From Cyprinodon diabolis (Eukaryota; Chordata; Actinopteri; Cyprinodontiformes; Cyprinodontidae), in contig CM060075.1 in the NCBI GenBank assembly GCA_030533445.1, forward strand, positions 39,455,719 to 39,519,718: 64,000 nucleotides of DNA, in the 5' to 3' direction. The number at the start of each line of letters is the position of its first letter. Positions within the stretch are counted from its first letter, which is position 1. The notes beneath the pieces were generated by a model. That model saw only the letters and a program-made list of their open reading frames with translations, was not told where the DNA came from and ran no database searches. A program made the position numbers and the translations under genes. This document shows positions 11,565 to 23,445 of the stretch, piece after piece.

Positions 11565-12980
11565 AGGGCTGCAACAACGAATCGATAAAATTGATAAAAA
11601 TCGACTTTTAAAAGCGTTGGCAACGAATTTCATCATCGATTAGTTGTGTCGCGCGATTAATGCGTCATCCGCCGCCGCCGTCATCACTGCCACTTGACTG
11701 AAGCGGGGGAAGAAGAAAAAATACGGCAGAGCGAGCCAGCGCTGCAGGTGCAGTGTTGCCAACTCAGCGACTTTTCAGACCCCTCCAGCGACTATTTTTC
11801 AAAAAAGCAACTAGCGACAAATCTGGCGACTTTTTACGGTGTCACTGGCGGCTTTTGGAGACTCTGACGTGAAAGCATGTATCGTTCCTACTCTGCCGTG
11901 GGGCGCCTCCCCCATCCCAACTCCATTCTCCCGCAGGAGTCCCTCTCAGCGCTGCAGTCAGAGCAGGAGGATGTTTACCCTCAGCGTCCAGACTGCAAAT
12001 GAAGCGCGCATGCGCCGGGATTGACGGCGCAAATTGATCACAATAATTAAAATAGCCTGCGCTTTTTAAAGTGAAAAAAGTCGTAACATGCAACTTTTGT
12101 CAAAACAAATGAACATGGCACGGAACCACCATGTTTGTTTGGTTTTAAAGTGGGGAAACGTAACGTTAGTTTCTCAGGTAGCTCATCTGATGCTGTCCTT
12201 ACCGTGTTAGTAGGTTACAGACATTGATAAGGTTGGCTACTTATTTTACTTTTAATTTCATTTGAATTAGCTTAAGCAGCGTTTATATTTACTTTATCAA
12301 TAAATTAACTTGCAAATTATGAGGGCAAGGCTTTTAAAGTTTAAATCTTCTGGCAAAAATAAAGTAAAGATCCTGCAATTTATGGAAGTAAAGCATAAAA
12401 TCCAGCAAGATCAGTAATATGTCAATTAATTATATGCCACATTCCCATGTAAATATCTGTCTTTGGAGGATGTGTTTTTTAGCACCCCTAGTTCTCTCAT
12501 TTTTATTCCAAATACAATTTATAATTTGAATCACAGGGCTATTTTTATCTCTATGGTTCAGTATTTTCTCAAGTAGCAACTTTAACTGTTATACTTTCCG
12601 GTCTTAAAAGGCAGAACTCTTCTAGTCTAAAAAAAACTCATTTGTTGAAATGGGGGGGCCTATTGTTTGAAGCCCTTAGGGGCTTTTAAAAAAAAAAAGT
12701 CTTTTTTTGCGCTTTATGAAACAAAGTACCCTATATTTTGTGGATGTACAGCTACATTTCTCATGTAAGTTTGCGTCGTTTTAACACAAACATTTATTTT
12801 TCATATTGCACCAGTACAGTTTATGAGCAACCTTTACTTGTGTGCTTGTTTGTTCTGTCTGAAATGTTTATTTTGGAATAAAGAGGTTAATATAAAAAAT
12901 ATTTTTTGTCCGATTCATCGATTAATCGAAAAAATAATCGGCCGATTCATCGATTTTTAAAATAATCGTTAGTTGCAGCC
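11565..12980. mobile_element. Non-autonomous hAT-type element with perfect 8-bp TSD
   Basis: A 1416-bp element whose left end AGGGCTGCAAC and right end GTTGCAGCC are inverse to each other. It is flanked by a perfect 8-bp duplication AACAATCT (11557-11564 and 12981-12988). Both subterminal regions are rich in ATCGAT/ATCGATT repeats, a pattern common in teleost hAT elements that begin with TAGGGCTGCAAC. A GC-rich block inside (about 11640-12030) with GTGTTGCCAAC and repeated GCGACTTTT motifs may be the 5' region of a former hAT gene. No transposase frame is left. Confidence 0.8.
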
Positions 12981-12988
12981 AACAATCT

Positions 12989-15423
12989 AACAGAAATACT
13001 GAGGTATGCATGCCAGTTGTTCACTATACCACATCTTGATGTTTTTCCTTTGATATAAAACATTTGGAGCCTCCCCTGTCTGCATTAGGAGAGGCTAACA
13101 AGCTGGCCATTAGGCTAGGCCAGCTAGCCTGCAACCTGATGCCTAACAGAGACGCTCTCTTAGCCTCTAGGCAGACCTACTGTAATTAAAAGCATTACAT
13201 TCCTAACCGTGAGAGGCACTCCGTTAGTTTCGGTGCTAAATATAACATAAGAAACTTACTCCTGTGGATGTTTAGCTCTGGTATGCAAGTCAATAGCTTT
13301 TACTTTTGTTACCAACTGTAGCTTAAACACCTTTATCCAGCAAACTACACAGCACCCATCATAACAGAGGTTAACAGGTTCCAGATGATCATCATTTTCA
13401 AGCTGGACCTCATCAAGCCAACCGTAGTGATTAAGGGAGCAAGAATGCTGTGTTTCCGCATCGTCTTAGTGTAGAAGTACTTTCGCTGAAACTCCTACAC
13501 AACCATCAAACAATAGTGAAAACAAAAGCTAAGACACTTTCTGAAAAGGTCAATGGAGGAGAAAAAATGTAAGCAAGAACTAATTAATGTTAAGAAAAAT
13601 TAAGGGAAAATTCACGTTTGGGAGGGTCCATAAGGCAGGTTTTCTAAATAAAAACTAATTAAGCCGTCTCTTCTGGGTGTTTGACTGTTTATGTCTTTCT
13701 CTGCTTCCTTTAAACTCTATGAAGAACAGCCACCTCTGGTGCTGCCAAGCCTGCAGAGCGAAGAAGCGGTTTGTTATGGCACACCGTAACAATCCGTCAG
13801 ATAAAGGCTTTCCTCTTTGAAGGAATGTACAAAAGACAAATCTGTGGTCTAGATATTTCAAATATGCTACTCGGATTACCTTAAAAGATATGAAACAGCT
13901 ATTTTCATTCCCGAAATACTTCAAATATGTCACAATTTGTGCAGATTTCAGTCTTTAAATCAAAATGTTTCTGTAGCAACCAAACTCTTTTAGACTGTTT
14001 CTGAGGTTCTGTCAGTTTCAAGTAGGAAACCTAAAACCTACATATTTTAAAAGAGCTTCAAATTATAATTTTATTTAAGTCTTTAAATTTGGTGGTTCCA
14101 CATCTTTTACTGATTATTCTACCAGAGGTAGAGCAAGAAGATTGCAAAGAGGAGATTAGAAAGTTTAAACTGATTGGTTTGTTAGATTTGGCTTTTCTCT
14201 GCAAGTCCAGTGATATCAAAAGTTTGGAAAGTGTTTATCTCTGCAGTAGCCTAGTAGGTTTCCTGGCAGAAATGAAAAGCTGCCAACTTTCCAGGGAGAC
14301 TTTTCTCTCACAGTGGGACAGCCTGGAAACACACCAGCAGTGACCTGAAGATCCGGCATTGTCTAAACGCCCTGCAGATGTTTCTGCAGGACATTAATCA
14401 AGGTTCCAAACACAGATTCCCAGAAACTAAACACCTAAATAGAAACTAGAAATGAGGCAAACAAAAAGAGTGTTTTGCTTTTACTTCCCGGCAGTCAGGC
14501 TGCAGGGATGTGAGGAGATCCCAGCTGTCAGACAAACAGCTGTCAGTTCGCTCAGCTGAGCAGGCCTCCCTTCACTGCTGCTCTTATGTAACCCAGAGCT
14601 GCATCGTGACCAACAACAAAACGTCACAGCGACTTTCTCTGCATTAAATCTAATCAGGAGAGGCTGGGGGGGGGCTCGGGAGCAGTCGCTCTGCACGACC
14701 GGCTGAGTCTAAAGATCAGAAACCTAGAGAAGAAAGAAGGTTTGATCAGATCAAACCTTCAGAGGGCAGAAGCTCCCAACAGCGGTTAGTCTGAGGACGG
14801 CTCACACTGATTGCTGCTTCAGACGGCTGCTTGTCAGTTCATGTTGTTCTAAGATAAAAAGACAATCAGACGACCCAAAGGATACAAATCAAGCTTTTAT
14901 ACCTGGTTTCTGTCGGCCTGGAGTCAAATTAAACAGAAAAGCTTCCATCTGCAGCTACAAAGCACTACAATTTAATCTTTTTACATGTTTTTTTTTTTTT
15001 GTTCCAAAACATATAACTTTTCTTCCTCTTTCTAAAACTCTTTTTTTTTTCTCTGAGGGAAGTTAAATTGGATGCAGTCAGCATAATACACCATTAGACG
15101 CTGGGTTGGTTCCTGGCACCACCGGATATTCTGGAAATTCACTGACTAAAGAAAAACACAAAAATGAAAGAAATCATATCGTTTAGGAGGTTCAAGGACA
15201 TTTTAATCAAATGTCAGAAGGAATGCGGGTTAAATGGAGTTTTGTCCGACTGCAGTTAATTCTCCCATGCTCTGCTGCGCTCTACCGGTCAGCTGGCTTA
15301 AAAAGGAGTTCCTACACTTATCCTTCACTTAAGGGGAAGATAAATTCATCCATCTGGAAACACTACAGGTTACATTGTGGTTTAAGTCTTTGTCTGAAAA
15401 TTAAAAACAACAATAAACCAGTT
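12989..15423. other. Non-coding stretch without recognised genes
   Basis: Frames up to about 90 codons occur but show no domain I can recognise, and some overlap low-complexity DNA. T-rich and purine-rich runs occur near 14987-15060. A perfect 25-bp palindrome-like hairpin at 14736-14760 is listed separately. Presumed rnf150 intron 1. Confidence 0.4.
14736..14760. other. 25-bp near-perfect palindrome
   Basis: GAAGGTTTGATC is followed by a single A and the exact inverse GATCAAACCTTC. A 12-bp arm with one central base is unlikely by chance at this length. It could be a protein dimer site or the footprint of a repeat. No other evidence of function is visible. Confidence 0.4.
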
Positions 15424-15431
15424 CTAACTTG

Positions 15432-15820
15432 TAGGGTTGAAAAAATTAATCGGATTAATCGATTATTGGAATAACTGTCAACTAATTTAGTAACTGATTA
15501 ATCGTCAACAGTAGTATAAAGACTGACTTTAGCTGACAGTACAAGCAATTACACCAAAATAGTAAAAAAATAAATAAAAAATATGTAAACATTTTGCATT
15601 TAAGATATAAGCGTGACGAAAATGAATGAATTGATGGATAGAAAATGTTTTCATCTCTCAATATGCTCTACCCAGAACTCCTCAAGTGGAAAAGTTTTAG
15701 TTTCACCTCGTTTAATTTCGTAAAAGATCTTCTTTAAGGAACCCTTGGCTATCCAACTATTCATCAAAAAAATAAACAACAGATTAATCTATTTGAAAAT
15801 AATTGTCAGTTGCAGCCCTA
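15432..15820. mobile_element. hAT-like MITE (TAGGGTTG family)
   Basis: A 389-bp element. The left end TAGGGTTGAAAAAATTAATC is matched by the inverse right end GTCAGTTGCAGCCCTA. Flanking octamers CTAACTTG and ATAACTTA agree at 6 of 8 positions, consistent with a decayed hAT target duplication. The interior has repeated GATTAATCGATT motifs and no coding capacity. A truncated relative lies at 18263-18495. Confidence 0.65.
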
Positions 15821-15828
15821 ATAACTTA

Positions 15829-18262
15829 TATTACCCTAAGTTAAATATTTAAAATATTATTTTTGAAGATTCAGGGAGCAGTGCAGCTTTAAAGTTTAAA
15901 GAAAACAAAAAAAACTATTGTGTTATGCATATTTACTTAAAATGTAGCTATAAATCAGATGCTGTAAAGCTACTATCTTTGTTCAGCAGTAGGAGAGGCA
16001 CACCCTGTCAAGGATTATTTTTATTGTTTAAAGAAAAAACTTTATAAATAAAATAGGAATTAAGGTTCTAGATATTAAAGGAATAAATAAATACGAACAG
16101 AACTTTAATATTTTCCCTACATTCACAATGTCTGCAGTGTTTAGGTTTTCTAAAAGCTCCATTAAATGTAGTTTCCCTGTGAAGCTCTTTATGAATCCTG
16201 TTGTAAATTTACAGGTTAAAATCCAACTCTCTAAATGCTTTTATTTTGGTGCAACTGATAACTTTAAACTAGAGCTAAATAAAAGGAGAAGAAGTGCAAT
16301 ATCTGTAAAGAACTGTTTGCAGAGCAACACTTGTTCATCAACATATTCAAAGAGGTGTGAACTTTCATGTTTTGTGTTGAATGTCGAATTTAACCAGTGG
16401 GACAGAGTCTGAGGGCAGCAGATGCTGAAATCAGAGTAAAGAGGAGGAGAGATGAGGACAGAAGATGGAGAAAACAGGCAGATTTCACACCTTATACCAC
16501 AGCTGCTACTGTTAGCATTATCACGCTCGCAAGATACCCTAATATTGATCAGCCCAACTTTAACTGCAGGTTGAAATGACACAATTAAGGCCAATTTATT
16601 CATTTGATGCATAGCCTCTGCAACGTCAAATCAACCGCACAGAGGTTCTGCAACCGTCGTTGTGCACCTCAAAATAATCCTGATTACGCAACGGTAACAA
16701 ACCACGCAGACCTCAAGCAGAAGTGCGCAGACAAAAAGCAGCTGTGATTGGTCCTTGGTTTGCCTTTACAGCTGTCTGTGTGGTCGTACTTCTCGATTTG
16801 ATGCCTGGGCACGCCATTTTTTTAAAAACCGAGGAACAACTACAATGGACGACGACGATGAAAGGTTAATCTGTCTTTTTGCTAACTCCATTAACAGAAC
16901 CTGTTCCTCTTCGATTTCTAGCAACTCTAGATCCATTTCTGTAACCGCGATATCTTGCAGAAGCGCCATTGTTGTTTTGGAAGATAAAAACTCCAGCCGG
17001 GAGTTCTTGAATAGGCTCCCCCTTGTGCTTTGGCAGGAAACAGCTGTGTATCCCTAGAAATTCCAGACCGACGGTGCAGAAGCATACCAGCAAAACTGGT
17101 TTGCGATCAGACCCAAACGACATTTGATGTGTGCGGTTGCAGAAGTATAATCTGTCCTTTAGGCTCAGACTAAATGATTCAGCGGCAAATACATGGTTAA
17201 GATTTAAAACCATAATATAAGAAGATCTTAATTGATAGTCTGACCGCAGAGGAAGGTAGAGAACTGGAAAGGCGACAGTTTATTCTGTTAGCGAGCAAAA
17301 TAATAAGAAAAATGACAATGAATGATAGCATCTGAGGTTTTCTAGATATTAAGAAATAAAAAATAACACGGAGCCTCCTGTAACCACCAGCAGAGTAATC
17401 ATTTGGTTCTTAAAGCATGGAAATGGAAAACTCCTCTGGCAGAACAGCAAAGAACAGCTGAACCATTCAACAAATAAGGATTATTTTCATGCCAGAGTTG
17501 ATTTTAATAAAAGAATTCGACTGAATGAGGGCCTGCTAAAACTGTAAAAATCAGCGCAATCACTTGGCCATCCCAAAGGTTGGAGAAGGGATCCTGGATA
17601 ACTTTTCGAAGACATATGGAGCATATAATCTATCACTTTGTTTCCTTGGTAATGTTATGGCTTGTTACTGAGAAAAAAACTGAATCTCCAACCAAGCAGC
17701 ACCAGAATCAGCGCAGCTAACAGATCAGATTATGCTCCTTTAGACGGGCCCAGGTTTGGATTCCATCATATCTAAGAACAAATATTCATATATTAAGAAC
17801 ATTAAACATAAAAGCCCAAGTGAAGCTGTGCTTCCACATGTTTTATAACCTCATTTAACAGTCAGCTCATATTTTTTTCTGAAAAGAGTAAAAATGGAAA
17901 GTGGGTGAAGGAAAACAATCAGCTAGATTACATAAGAAAACAACATTTTACAGGCTTGCATTGAAAATTACATTTGGAATGAAATAATGCTTGAATTTGA
18001 ATCCATCTACATGACTTTATTATTTGTCAATCTCCTCTAAGAAAAAATCTGTTGGGAATCAACCCAATAGTTAAACTACATGTCTTAATATTAGAGTTTT
18101 AAGCTTTTCTCTGGATTTCATTTTTATTTTTGTTGGAAATTTTTCATGTTGATGGTTTTTGCAGCATGTGGAGATCTAAGCAGGTGCCAAAGAAGGCCTC
18201 TGTGAAAATGATTCTGGCCGCTCTACTAAAGACAATATACTAAATAAATATCTAATTATTAT
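15829..18262. other. Non-coding stretch with possible transposase relic
   Basis: No confident gene. The strand-minus frame at 16766-16969 is described separately. Other frames lack recognisable features. Presumed rnf150 intron 1. Confidence 0.35.
16766..16969 (-). pseudogene. Possible N-terminal remnant of a PIF/Harbinger-like gene
   Basis: A 67-codon frame starts MALLQDIAVTEMDLELLE and is acidic and leucine-rich before a short Trp/Arg-containing C-terminus. Fish PIF/Harbinger (HARBI1-like) transposases often start with such an acidic, leucine-rich segment followed by a W/R-rich block. The resemblance is weak, and no DDE domain follows on the minus strand. It could equally be a chance frame; the local GC content and the CpGs just upstream are the main reason to list it. 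Confidence 0.22.
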
Positions 18263-18495
18263 TAGGGCTGAAACAATTAATCGGATTAATCTTGATTAAT
18301 CAATTATTGAAATAATCGTCAACTGGAGTATAGAGCCTGTAAAACCTGCCGGTAGCTGACAGGGCAACCCTCTTAGAGCAGTAATTACATAAAAATTGTT
18401 AAAAAAAAAATATATATATATATACATTTGTATTTAAGATAAAAACATTTTTATCTGTCAATATGCTCTATCCAGAACTCCTCAAGGGAAAAAGT
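18263..18495. mobile_element. Truncated hAT-like MITE, relative of the 15432 element
   Basis: Starts TAGGGCTGAAACAATTAATC and repeats in order the interior motifs of the element at 15432-15820: the ATCGTCAACT region, a GCTGACAG block, and the segment ending CCAGAACTCCTCAAG. It includes a (TA)n tract near 18410-18424. Its right terminal repeat is missing, so it is 3'-truncated or rearranged. Confidence 0.6.
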
Positions 18496-18635
18496 GTCCC
18501 TTGGGACATTTTTTTTTGTTTTATTTCAATAATAATATACATTTTAAATTGTTCCACTTTTAGCTTTTGTTATATTTTACACAGACTCAAGTTTTTATCT
18601 GTTAAAAATTTCCATGGATATAGGTGGCACTATGG

Positions 18636-18799
18636 CAGTGTTTTTCAATCTTGGTCCTCACGGCACCCTGCTCTGCATGTTTTGGATGTTTCTGAGCTTC
18701 AGCAAACCTGATTCAGATGATTATAAGGTGTGTGAAATCTGGGAAACATCTGAAACATGCAGGGCAGTGTGCCTCGAGGACTAGGTTTGAAAAACACTG
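18636..18799. mobile_element. Short hAT-like MITE with 8-bp TSD
   Basis: A 164-bp element with terminal inverted repeats CAGTGTTTTTCAA and TTGAAAAACACTG. It is flanked by CACTATGG (18628-18635) and CTCTATGG (18800-18807), 7 of 8 identical. Its two halves are also imperfect inverses of each other (GGTCCTC...CCTGCTCTGCATGTTT against the matching inverse), so it would fold into a hairpin. Non-coding. Confidence 0.75.
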
Positions 18800-19338
18800 C
18801 TCTATGGAATAGAATATAGAATCACTTAATTGTCCCAAAATTGGTCAAATTCTGGTGTTTATAGCAGCAAAAAGATTATAGAAAAAAATGGTCACACAAA
18901 TGAGGACCTTAGGAAAAAATAATATAAGGTGAAGACTTACAAGATAAACAATAAAATATTGTACTGTAAAGTGTTTTAACAATATAAAACTTTGCATCTG
19001 GAGAATAAATAACCAATATACAGCTATGGACATTTTTACAGTAATGGATATTTGAAAATGTGCAAAATGACAGCAGCATGTTATTTAACTGACTGAGGTA
19101 GAAACTGAGCAAAATCATCATAAATATACCAATTTATTGAGGTTGTTGGGATATAAAGTCTTATAGCTGCTGGGAGGAAAGATCTGTGATAACGCTGCCT
19201 GGGTCACTTAACATTTAAACTATTGCACGGTTTCGTTTAGTTACTTTTGTATAGAGTCTCCATAAAAAAAACCAAAAAAAAAAACACATACAATTCCTGA
19301 TAAATTTGGTTTTGAAGCCTATATTTTATGTACATGCT

Positions 19339-19513
19339 GGAGGTTTCTTCCTGTTCAAAGGGAGTTTTTCCTTCCTACTGTCGCTACAGGCATACTTGGT
19401 GTGAGGGATTGCATTGGGGTCAATGAGTTGATGCAATCAACTGGTTTTCCTTAGATAGAAAACTTTAAACTGTAAAGTGCCTTGAGATGACAGGTGTTAT
19501 CATCATCCATAAT
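19339..19513 (+). mobile_element. 5'-truncated L2-like LINE 3' UTR fragment
   Basis: The segment matches, on the plus strand, the 3' UTR of the LINE at 54545-58250. It has the same blocks in the same order: GGTTTCTTCCTGTT, TTTTTCCTTCC, TGTCGCTACAGGCAT, GGTGTGAGGGATTG, GCAATCAACTGGTTTTCCT and AAAGTGCCTTGAGATGACA. It ends 27 bp from the rnf150 exon 1 splice donor, on the intron side. There is no coding capacity. Confidence 0.75.
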
Positions 19514-19540
19514 AAATGCAGAGGCCTCCTGTTCTCCTAC

Positions 19541-20000
19541 CTTGGTGGGGCATGGTGATGGTCTCGTTGGGATTCGTGGAGCCCACATTAAAAATGACCA
19601 CCGCCGTGGCGTTGTGGGCTGCAGCATTGCGGATCTTCTCCTTGCAGGTGCAGTTCCCCCGGGCTATCAGTGCTATCCAGCCCGCCGCGGCCTGCGGGGG
19701 GACCGCGAACCGGGTGTGGGGGTCACAGGCCTGCCGGTCCAGCGGGGAGGCCGGCAGCACCACCACCCCCTTGGCCTCCCGCTTGGAGGAGTGCTCCCCG
19801 TAGCGGCCGCACTCCGTCTTCTCGGTGCGCAGCTCGGAGGTGGACGGGTCCATGTAGGTGATGTTGACGAAGGCGGTGTACCACTCCTCCTTCTCCGCCA
19901 CGGTGAAGTCCAGGCAGAGCAGGTGGACGAAGCAGAAGGAGAGCAGCCACGTAGAGAGGGCCAGACTGCGGCAGGCCGCCACCAGAGACCCCGGGGCCAT
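19541..20000 (-). CDS. rnf150: rnf150 exon 1 (PA-domain RING-H2 E3 ligase), partial
   Basis: This exon encodes the first 153 residues of RNF150, a single-pass membrane E3 ubiquitin ligase of the PA-TM-RING family (relatives RNF130, RNF128/GRAIL). From ATG 20000 the protein has a hydrophobic signal segment (about 10-32), then the near-invariant stretch DFTVAEKEEWYTAFVNITY. A CGRYGEH motif follows, and then the start of the protease-associated luminal domain ending at NETITMPHQ. Four possible N-glycosylation sites are visible (NIT, NCT, NAT, NET). The frame meets a consensus donor, CACCAAG|GTAGGA on the minus strand, with the last exon base at 19541; the 12 codons after it are intron. The transmembrane segment and RING-H2 exons are not in the window. 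Residue runs match what I know of vertebrate RNF150 better than its paralogues. Which fish paralogue (a or b) cannot be told. Confidence 0.9.
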
Positions 20001-20340
20001 GGCGACGCTCCCCGGAGAGAGAGGCAGAGAGAGGCCCGGAGGACGCAGAGAGCTTCAGCGCAGACGACGCCTACTCCACCATGTCACTAACCTGCGGATC
20101 AACCGTTTATTCAGAGTTTCTTGGTGCAAACCCCGAGTCCCCCCTCACTTTTCAGCCGCTCCCCTCTGCTGCTGTCAGCCAACCGTTAGCTGTCTCCATC
20201 TCCAGCCAAACAAACACGGTCTAAAGCCCAAACAAAGCGAATTCCAACCCGAACACGAACTGAACCGAAGCCGCTGCGGCCGGATGGACTCGGAGCTCCG
20301 TGGGTTTTAAAAAAAACTGCTCTTTAAAGCTAAAGCTTGA
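20001..20340 (-). promoter_or_regulatory. rnf150: rnf150 5' UTR and CpG-rich promoter region
   Basis: The GC- and CpG-rich patch that covers exon 1 continues upstream (minus strand) to about 20310, where it drops sharply into AT-rich DNA. The pattern is that of a CpG-island promoter. A TTTTAAAA tract at the border (about 20303-20315) might be a TATA-like element. The exact transcription start is not visible. Confidence 0.5.
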
Positions 20341-21119
20341 GGCAGCTGCTTCGCTGCATTGTTGTGACTGGGCCACTGTTTACGATTAAGCTTCAGTGAA
20401 TGAGGCAATGAACTTCCGGAAATGACTTTTAGAAATAAAAGCCTATCTGAGTTTTACACAATGCATCCAATCACCCCAGCTAAATTCGAAAATCTAATGT
20501 TGTAGTAACTTTATCAGAAAATGTCTACATTTTACGAAACCTGTATCGTTTACACGCGTTTAAAAGGAAAATACTAACATTTTTATTTTACTTTGAAAAT
20601 CAAAATAAATCTCCTCTTTTGAAAAAATAGACTTCATGCTATTTTTATATGCTTTAAATTAGCCAAATGTTGCCACCTAGCGGCAGAAAAAGGGAAAACA
20701 GAAAGCGCACACAATTTTTTTTACACGCTTATATTTCTATACATTTAGTTTTAATAGACTATATAAACAAAAATATAGCACATAAATATGTATAATCTTA
20801 TTATAGATATGCTTAACTTAACTGAATTTAGTTATAACAATGTCATGGATTTGTAATATATCAGAATAATTCATAGTAGTTTAGTAAAATAGACATATGA
20901 TTATAAAATATTCATATTCCAAAAAAATGAATTTCTTTTCTAATTGCTGTAGTGCATTTTATCACTATACAATATAAGGTAGATTATAAAAGAATTAGAT
21001 ATTGTGAAAAAGTTCAATATTTCTTTTCATTCATTTAAGAAGGTGAAACGTATACAGTCACACTCTAGTGCTAAATTCATTACACAATGGTTACAGTGTT
21101 ACCAAAAATAGATTTTTCA

Positions 21120-21700
21120 AACAGAAACATCAGGCTTCAGTGAAGTTTGTTCATTCTTATCCATTCATTGGGCTCCTTTTTTGCCTGAGTGACTGCATCA
21201 AAGCATTGTAGCATAAATGTGATCATCCCACAACCTTAAAGTCATCAGCATTGTTGGATATTGCGTCTCTCATCTTATATTTACATTCTGTATGTGGTTC
21301 TGGTCAGGCCGATTCGCCGGTTCCAACAACTCCACAAAGTTTCTTAGCAGAAGGAAACAATGCATTATAATGTCCTCATAGATGGCTGCACTGAATGTGG
21401 ATTTCAGAAAAATGCATTCGACCAAACCCTGCAGATTACATGGCACCCAATGTTTTCACTTAACAGAAAAATGTAACACTGGACAAGAACACAAATTCTG
21501 CTCCCCAATTTATCTACAGTCTGGGACTTTATTTCCACATTAGCAAACTTCATTTCAGGTCTATTTTTTCTATGTAGGCCATATTTCAAATGATTCTGCA
21601 TATACTGGACCTTAGTATTCCTCTTAAGCCTGATGGACATTTTATGAACCCAACTTTGACCTATCAGTACCTTTGGGCAATCAGCATCTCTAGTAATGAT
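21120..21700 (-). pseudogene. Decayed Tc1-like transposase remnant
   Basis: On the plus strand the order of phrases matches the antisense of the intact Tc1 copies at 43119 and 49636, with many changes. Examples are the CATTGGGCTCC...GGTTCCAACA region, AGATTACATGGCACCCAATG and CAGTCTGGGACTTTATTTCC. The antisense frame at 21404-21640 even keeps GCHVIC...WS, as in the antisense frame of the intact copies. No long transposase frame and no clear TIRs remain, so this is an old relative. Confidence 0.5.
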
Positions 21701-21709
21701 CTTTTACGA

Positions 21710-21731
21710 CCCCCCCCCCCCCCCCCCCCCC
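21710..21731. repeat. Poly-C tract (22 bases)
   Basis: An uninterrupted run of 22 C residues. Such a long homopolymer of C is uncommon and its length may be unreliable in the assembly. Confidence 0.9.
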
Positions 21732-22030
21732 TTCAGATTAGGTCAACAACTTGATGGAGAGACATCTTGGGATGTCTTCATAGATTCCCCTACAGTTTAT
21801 TTGTATGTAATAGCAGTCAGACACCACATGAATGTGTCAAGAACCTGTTGTAACAAAGCTTGGTGAGAGAAAAAAAGACAAAGAGATAAATGCAGATATT
21901 TCAAGAGTTATTTCTTTTTAAATATTAAGTAAAGGGTGGTCTGTGAAAATGTGCATTGTGAAAGCTGCAAAAAGGAAGATACAAGCGTATCGTACTTTAC
22001 TTGGATTTAGTTTTACATATGCATATATAT

Positions 22031-22060
22031 CCATATATATATATATATATATATATATTT
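22031..22060. repeat. (AT)n microsatellite
   Basis: About 14 TA/AT units, preceded by a shorter interrupted AT run from about 22019. Confidence 0.85.
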
Positions 22061-22636
22061 AAAACTGTAACTGGAGTGTGTAACAAAAGAAAATCCGTCT
22101 GGGATTATTAAAGTATTTCTGATTCTGATTTGCACTAGATTTATGTTGCTAAATAAAATGATCTGTCAATGGAATAAGATTTTGCTTTGGAAATAAAAAC
22201 ACAAAAAGTCTTAATTATTTCATTTCAAGTGCATGTTGGTGATAAAATACGCATTCTATTGTAAGTCCATTTCATTTACCAAAGAGAACATTTGCATACT
22301 TCAATACATTTTCCCTTATTTGCACACCAGTTTAAATTCAAAATGAAAATATTTAGCCTGTAGAGAATAGCATAGCTCATGTCTTAAATGAGTATATAGT
22401 ATTTTAATAATGAAAAGGGAAACCGGACAAAACAAGGGGGAAGCAAGGAAATAAAGATAGGAAGATTAAAAAAAAAAACAACAACAGAATTTTTTTAGGC
22501 TGTAATTGTCAGATATAAGCTTAACTCATATTTTACTGATATTTTACTTTTGTTCTGAACGATCTAACAAATACAAATCCATACCACCATTGACATTGTT
22601 GATTAAACATAAAAAAAAAGAACTGCATACATTTGA

Positions 22637-23445
22637 AATTCAATTCAATTCAGTTTATTTATATAGAATCAATTCCAAACACATGTAATCTCATGGCACT
22701 TTACAGTTCACCAGATCATCCAATCAAATTAATCTAAATGTTTCTATCTAATGAAAAACCAGTTGATTGCATCGACTTATTGACTCGAAGTCAATCGCTC
22801 ACACTAAGCATGCTTGTAGCGACAGTGGAGAGGGAAAAACTCCCTCTTAACAGGAAGAAACCTCCAGCAGAACCAGGCTCAGTGTGAGCGGCCATCTGCT
22901 GAGGCCGACGGGGTTCAAGGAGACAGAAGCAGAGATACAAAAAGCAGCTGGAAAAGGCAGGCGATCCCCGAGCCAACTCCCATGTCAGAGGATGGAGAAA
23001 GCACATCCAGCCAGTCACAGTCAGAGAAACAGGACTAGACTGAAAAACAGGCCGATCTCCAACTTCTATAAACAATGGTGTTAATGGCAGCAGCACAGCT
23101 GATTTCCAGGATGATGTCACAGCCAAACAGGAACAAAGGCGGCAAAACTATTATGAGAAAAAGCAGAGAGAGCAGAATGTTAGAGATTAATCTAATAGAT
23201 TAAGCAGAGTGGGAGAATAGAGAATGAATGAAGCAGAATGATGAAATTGGGGTCCCTATGCAGTCTAAGCCTATAGCAGCATAACTATAGAGATAGCTCA
23301 TGATAACCTGAGCCACCCTAACTATAAGCTTTAACAAAAAGGAAAGTTTTAAGCCTAGCCTTAAAAGTAGAAAGGGTGTCTGTCTCACGGACTAAAACTG
23401 GTAGTTGGTTCCACAGGAGAGGAGCCTGATAACTAAAACATGGAC
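22637..23445 (-). mobile_element. 5'-truncated L2-like LINE copy
   Basis: The plus strand begins with the LINE tail (TTCAATTCAATTCAGTTTAT) and continues with the same 3' UTR blocks as the full LINE at 54545 upward: GTGTGAGCGGCCATCTGC, GAGACAGAAGCAGAGATAC, TAGAGATAGCTCATGATAACC. It then runs into the end of the coding region (antisense of TLSTFKARLKTFLF). It breaks off after GGAGCCTGATAACTAAAACA, so the 5' part is missing, as expected from incomplete reverse transcription. Orientation is minus. Confidence 0.8.

Noticed and set aside
19494..20310. Plus-strand frames of up to 198 codons opposite rnf150 exon 1
   Set aside because: They are antisense shadows caused by the high GC content of the exon; the minus strand encodes the conserved RNF150 N-terminus.
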